Shown: positions 61,459 through 64,000 of the stretch, piece after piece
Numbering within the stretch: the stretch's first letter is position 1
How the letters are laid out: every line of letters begins with the position of its first letter
Source: Halobacteriovorax sp. JY17
GTDB lineage: Bacteria; Bdellovibrionota; Bacteriovoracia; Bacteriovoracales; Bacteriovoracaceae
Direction: 5' to 3'
DNA: 64,000 bases
NCBI RefSeq assembly: GCF_002753895.1
Contig: NZ_NJER01000003.1
Span: 186,001 to 250,000 of the forward strand
The notes under the pieces: generated by a model
Seen by the model: the letters and a program-made list of their open reading frames with translations, nothing else
Told to the model about the DNA's origin: nothing
Database searches by the model: none
Position numbers and translations under genes: made by a program

Positions 61459-61752
61459 ATGGAAGATTTAAAAGAAAAATTAAAGACTGAGATTGAAAAA
61501 GCAAAATGGCTTTTACTAGAAGAGCACCACAAAAGAGATGCCTTACTTATTGTTGACCTAGAACTCAATCTAGTCGAAGTAGCAGCATCAGTTGCACTTG
61601 ATGATGTAATGAATGTAAAAGAATGGCTTACAACAGAGAAATTAATTCGACCAACTGAAGAGATGATTCAATCGTGGGAAGAAAATCCTGAACTCGATTT
61701 TAACTTTCTCATTATTCAACCCTATGTGATAGCCCAAGAAATAAAGGAATAA
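61459..61752 (+). CDS. DUF2288-family protein
   Basis: The 97-residue protein matches DUF2288 over its whole length: KLKTEIEKAKWLLLEEH, LDLELNLVEVAASVALDDVMNV (in parts), WLTTEKLIRP and FNFLIIQPYVIAQE. Small helical family of unknown function. It lies between the acyltransferase and the lipoprotein gene. Confidence 0.8.
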   Translation: MEDLKEKLKTEIEKAKWLLLEEHHKRDALLIVDLELNLVEVAASVALDDVMNVKEWLTTEKLIRPTEEMIQSWEENPELDFNFLIIQPYVIAQEIKE

Positions 61753-61754
61753 AA

Positions 61755-62222
61755 ATGAAGAATCTATTACTAATTCTATTAACAGCTACTCTTGTAACTT
61801 CTTGTATAGATACAACAGAACCAATGGGACTTGGGATTTCTGTAAAGAAACTAGGAAAAGTTAGCGGGTTTGCATTAAAAGAATGTTATGAGAAAAATTG
61901 TGTAAATTCACAAAGAGAAATTACTGATGAAAAACAATTTATCGAACCGATTAAAATTGTTGCGACCAAAGATATTGCCTATGAAAAAATAATGAAAATC
62001 ATTCTAAAAGAAGAAGGTATAAACATTGCTAATAGCACTTCAAACTACATAAGAGCGAAACAAGTTCTCTATGGAAAATTAGTCACTGATATTGAATTCT
62101 TCTTTGGTCAAAATAAGAAAGTTCAAATGCGTGCTGAAATGAGAGGCGTTCCATACGACCTAGGAAATAGTCGAAGAGTTCTTGAAAGTATTCGATTTAA
62201 ATTTCATCAAAACGATTATTAG
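61755..62222 (+). CDS. DUF1499-like lipoprotein
   Basis: The 155-residue product has lipobox VTSC (Cys16). FIEPIKIVATKDIAYEKIMKII (in parts), SNYIRAKQ, LVTDIEFFFGQNKKVQMRAEMRG and the closing DLGNSRRVLESIRFKF match the DUF1499 layout. The gene overlaps the convergent carbonic anhydrase-like gene by four bases. Function unknown. Confidence 0.75.
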   Translation: MKNLLLILLTATLVTSCIDTTEPMGLGISVKKLGKVSGFALKECYEKNCVNSQREITDEKQFIEPIKIVATKDIAYEKIMKIILKEEGINIANSTSNYIRAKQVLYGKLVTDIEFFFGQNKKVQMRAEMRGVPYDLGNSRRVLESIRFKFHQNDY

Positions 62223-62752
62223 TCAGCAATTTTTTCGAAGCAGTCACTATCTAAGAACTGCTTCGAATATTTCTCATAGCTCTTAAAATGTTCTCCATAT
62301 AATACTAATTCATCTGCTGTTAATTTTCTTTTTACAACGGCCGGCGAACCTATAATAAAACTTCCAGCGGGATACTTCTTCCCTGGAGGAACAACTGAGC
62401 CTGCCGCAACAAGAGAGTTTTCTCCAATTACTGCTCCATCTAAAATTGTCGCCCCCATTCCAATCAAGCAATTGTCTTCAATCGTACAAGCGTGCAGAAC
62501 AACACTATGACCAACACTAACACCATTTCCAATTATAAGAGGAAGATCCTCCGTCACATGCAACATAGAGAGGTCTTGAATATTGGTAGACTCTCCAATA
62601 TGAATTTCTTGAACGTCGCCACGTACAACAGTTCTAAACCATATACTAGACTTTGCACCAATCCATACCTTTCCAATAATATCAGCGGAAGGTGCGATGA
62701 ATACATCAGTTGCAATTGAAGGAGAGATTGAATCAAATTTATAGATAGCCAT
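62219..62752 (-). CDS. Gamma-carbonic-anhydrase-like hexapeptide-repeat protein
   Basis: ATG 62752 gives a ~177-residue left-handed beta-helix protein (imperfect hexapeptide repeats such as VWIGAKSSIW, IIGNGVSVGHSVVLHACTIEDNCLIG). The three histidines expected to bind Zn are present (SMLHVTE, VGHSVVLH). YrdA/PaaY-type proteins share this fold and may be carbonic anhydrases or carnitine-related. There is no Shine-Dalgarno and a terminator ends ten bases before the ATG, so how this gene is transcribed is unclear. Confidence 0.85.
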   Translation of the reverse strand: MAIYKFDSISPSIATDVFIAPSADIIGKVWIGAKSSIWFRTVVRGDVQEIHIGESTNIQDLSMLHVTEDLPLIIGNGVSVGHSVVLHACTIEDNCLIGMGATILDGAVIGENSLVAAGSVVPPGKKYPAGSFIIGSPAVVKRKLTADELVLYGEHFKSYEKYSKQFLDSDCFEKIAD

Positions 62753-62762
62753 ATTTAAGACC

Positions 62763-62787
62763 AAAAAAAAGCGGCCAATAAGCCGCT
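62763..62787 (-). terminator. Intrinsic terminator of the cytochrome c gene
   Basis: On the minus strand AGCGGC and GCCGCT pair around a short loop, followed by eight U residues. It lies eight bases beyond the cytochrome stop (62795) and directly precedes the carbonic-anhydrase-like ATG. Confidence 0.85.
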
Positions 62788-62794
62788 AAGAGTT

Positions 62795-63292
62795 TTACTT
62801 CTTCTCTCCCCAAGGGAGTTTAGAAATATAGGCAGCAAGATCTTTAAAGTCTTGAGCTTCAAGTTTCTTTAGGTATGGCTCCATCACTTTATTTACTCTA
62901 GCGCCACTTTTCATATCAACTAATTGCTTTTCAATGTACCAATCAAGTTGACCACCGATATGTGGAGCTTTTTGAGACTTCTTTCCTTCACCTCTTTTTC
63001 CGTGGCAAACAACACAAGTCTTATAAACTTCACTTCCATGAACGAGTTGAGGAGTATCAAGAACAACAAGTGGTCCCTCTTCAACAACTTCTTCAACTTC
63101 TTTTACTGGATGTAAAAGGGCCAAGCGTTTTTCTTCTAATTCTTTTAAAGTCTTTAAGTGTTCTGCATAAGCAAGCTCTTGCTTCTTAAGATCAAAAGGT
63201 TCGTTTGAAACTTTTTCAGATTTAAATGTATTTAAATTCGCTGCTACTATAAGAGCAATTAAAACTACGGCGAAAGTCACCAACCTAGTCAT
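62795..63292 (-). CDS. Membrane-anchored class I cytochrome c
   Basis: The 165-residue protein has an N-terminal membrane segment (FAVVLIALIVAANL), a coiled-coil-like charged linker (about 25-75), and a cytochrome c domain with CVVCHGKRG (CxxCH, about 92-100). The distal Met may be M140 in KVMEPYLKKL. The GQLDWYIEKQLVDMKSG segment recalls the cytochrome c4/c5-type fold. It is an exported electron carrier in the periplasm; partners unknown. GGAG lies five bases before the ATG. Confidence 0.88.
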   Translation of the reverse strand: MTRLVTFAVVLIALIVAANLNTFKSEKVSNEPFDLKKQELAYAEHLKTLKELEEKRLALLHPVKEVEEVVEEGPLVVLDTPQLVHGSEVYKTCVVCHGKRGEGKKSQKAPHIGGQLDWYIEKQLVDMKSGARVNKVMEPYLKKLEAQDFKDLAAYISKLPWGEKK

Positions 63293-63382
63293 GTGATCTC
63301 CAGACTTAATTATATTTCAAAATTGGTTTGATAAGTGATGAAAGTATATATTATCACACAACTATTGGCAATTATTACGCGC

Positions 63383-63928
63383 CTAGACGAAGCAATTTTT
63401 CAACGAGTTCTCAAGTTCTTCAAAGCTATCAACAACTGTTATCAATTTCAAATGCTCATCAGAAAGAAAACCTTCTTTATTGATATGCTCAAAATGCCTC
63501 ACAAGATGGTCAAAGAAACCATTGAAGTTTAGTAGGAAACAAGGCTTCTGGTGGTACTTTAGCTGCGCCCAAGTGAGAATTTCACATAATTCATCGAGTG
63601 TTCCAAATCCACCTGGCATGGCGACGAATGCATCTGACCAGTCATACATAATTTGCTTTCTAACATGCATTGAGTCAACAACTTCAAACTTCGTGAGACC
63701 AGAATGGGCCACTTCCCACTCAACTAGAGACTTGGGCATAACTCCCCAAACTTCTCCTCCAGCACCTAGGACTTCGTCGGCCATGGCTCCCATCACTCCA
63801 ATCGAGGCGCCGCCGTAAACAAGCCCTAAATTATTATCCGTTAATGTTGTTCCCATCTTCTGGGCCATAGACTTATAGCCTTCACCCCTTCCAGCACTTG
63901 AACCACAAAATACACATATCTTTTTCAT
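63383..63928 (-). CDS. LOG-family (TIGR00730) nucleoside-monophosphate phosphoribohydrolase-like
   Basis: The 181-residue Rossmann protein begins CVFCGSSAG, has YGGASIGVMGA (about 39-49) and the active-site motif PGGFGTLDE (about 105-113). Such enzymes release the base from cytokinin or purine nucleotides, though bacterial substrates vary; older labels as lysine decarboxylase are erroneous. It begins nine bases after a short partial upstream frame. Confidence 0.88.
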   Translation of the reverse strand: MKKICVFCGSSAGRGEGYKSMAQKMGTTLTDNNLGLVYGGASIGVMGAMADEVLGAGGEVWGVMPKSLVEWEVAHSGLTKFEVVDSMHVRKQIMYDWSDAFVAMPGGFGTLDELCEILTWAQLKYHQKPCFLLNFNGFFDHLVRHFEHINKEGFLSDEHLKLITVVDSFEELENSLKNCFV

Positions 63929-63936
63929 AGAAACCT

Positions 63937-64000
63937 TTAAATTTTTGCCAAGTCTTCTCTTTTTAATTGATGCTCCTTAAGAGATTTTTCAAAGTAAAAG
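63937..64000 (-). CDS. C-terminal fragment of a gene cut by the right window edge
   Basis: A frame of 20 sense codons (…EHQLKREDLAKI then stop at 63939-63937) enters from the right and ends nine bases before the LOG gene. The charged composition and close spacing suggest the end of an upstream operon gene, but it is too short to identify. Confidence 0.35.
   Translation of the reverse strand, partial: FYFEKSLKEHQLKREDLAKI

Noticed and set aside
1-64000. CRISPR arrays, rRNA genes or further tRNAs
   Set aside because: I saw no regularly spaced repeats, no rRNA signature and no second cloverleaf; only tRNA-His was found.

Overview
The window is AT-rich, densely coded chromosomal DNA from a Gram-negative bacterium. 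It carries many Sec signal peptides, lipoproteins, beta-barrel-like proteins and secreted or cytoplasmic peptidases, with gene-sized blocks alternating between strands. The low G+C, the Lys/Asn/Ile/Phe/Ser-rich proteins and the mix of peptidases and envelope proteins resemble a marine Bdellovibrio-like predator (Bacteriovoracaceae/Halobacteriovorax type). That assignment is inference from overall style; no rRNA gene is present to confirm it.

Left part (1-29.6 kb): a SUV3-type RNA helicase cut by the window edge; a secreted M28 aminopeptidase; nitronate monooxygenase with a lysine-forming saccharopine dehydrogenase; an M3 peptidase in an operon with an ATP/ADP-antiporter-like permease; a DtxR regulator; a DCC-family protein with a polyprenol-phosphate sugar transferase; rpiB, ahcY, a homoserine-kinase-like enzyme and a THUMP rRNA methyltransferase; acyl-CoA dehydrogenase; the glycolytic pair gpmI-pfkA; a detached ComM/YifB N-terminal domain; a trypsin-like protease; and glutamate dehydrogenase.

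Middle part (29.8-42.5 kb): parAB; a rhodanese-nadA-cysteine desulfurase-lipoprotein operon that could couple Fe-S supply to NAD synthesis; an SUMF1-fold membrane protein with a Cys-rich lipoprotein; prkA with an RluA-type pseudouridine synthase; a HAD phosphatase; an outer-membrane-like protein; and tRNA-His with a clear promoter and terminator.

Accessory block (about 42.6-49.8 kb): this starts at the 3' end of tRNA-His and ends at a second, diverged copy of the tRNA-His 3' flank and terminator whose hairpins show compensatory changes. Inside are an ISL3 transposase relic, an IS66-like element with a zinc-ribbon protein in the tnpA slot, a recombinase-like fragment at the far edge, and a compact operon: DUF4266 lipoprotein, DUF3570 barrel-like protein, TlpA-like thioredoxin and ApbE flavin transferase. 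The DUF3570 protein contains a sequence matching the ApbE target motif. I therefore propose the operon is an envelope flavinylation/redox cassette carried as island cargo. This is the best candidate in the window for an under-described system.

Right part (49.8-64 kb): a cytochrome P450; an Lrp-LysE divergent pair; a LysR regulator opposite a secreted protein and a nitroreductase; an NhaC-type antiporter; DUF2799, DUF1428, DUF2288 and DUF1499 proteins; a beta-lactamase-fold protein with duplicated N-terminal modules; a YkgJ cysteine-cluster protein; YceI; a DUF374 acyltransferase; a gamma-carbonic-anhydrase-like protein; a membrane-anchored cytochrome c; and a LOG-family protein.
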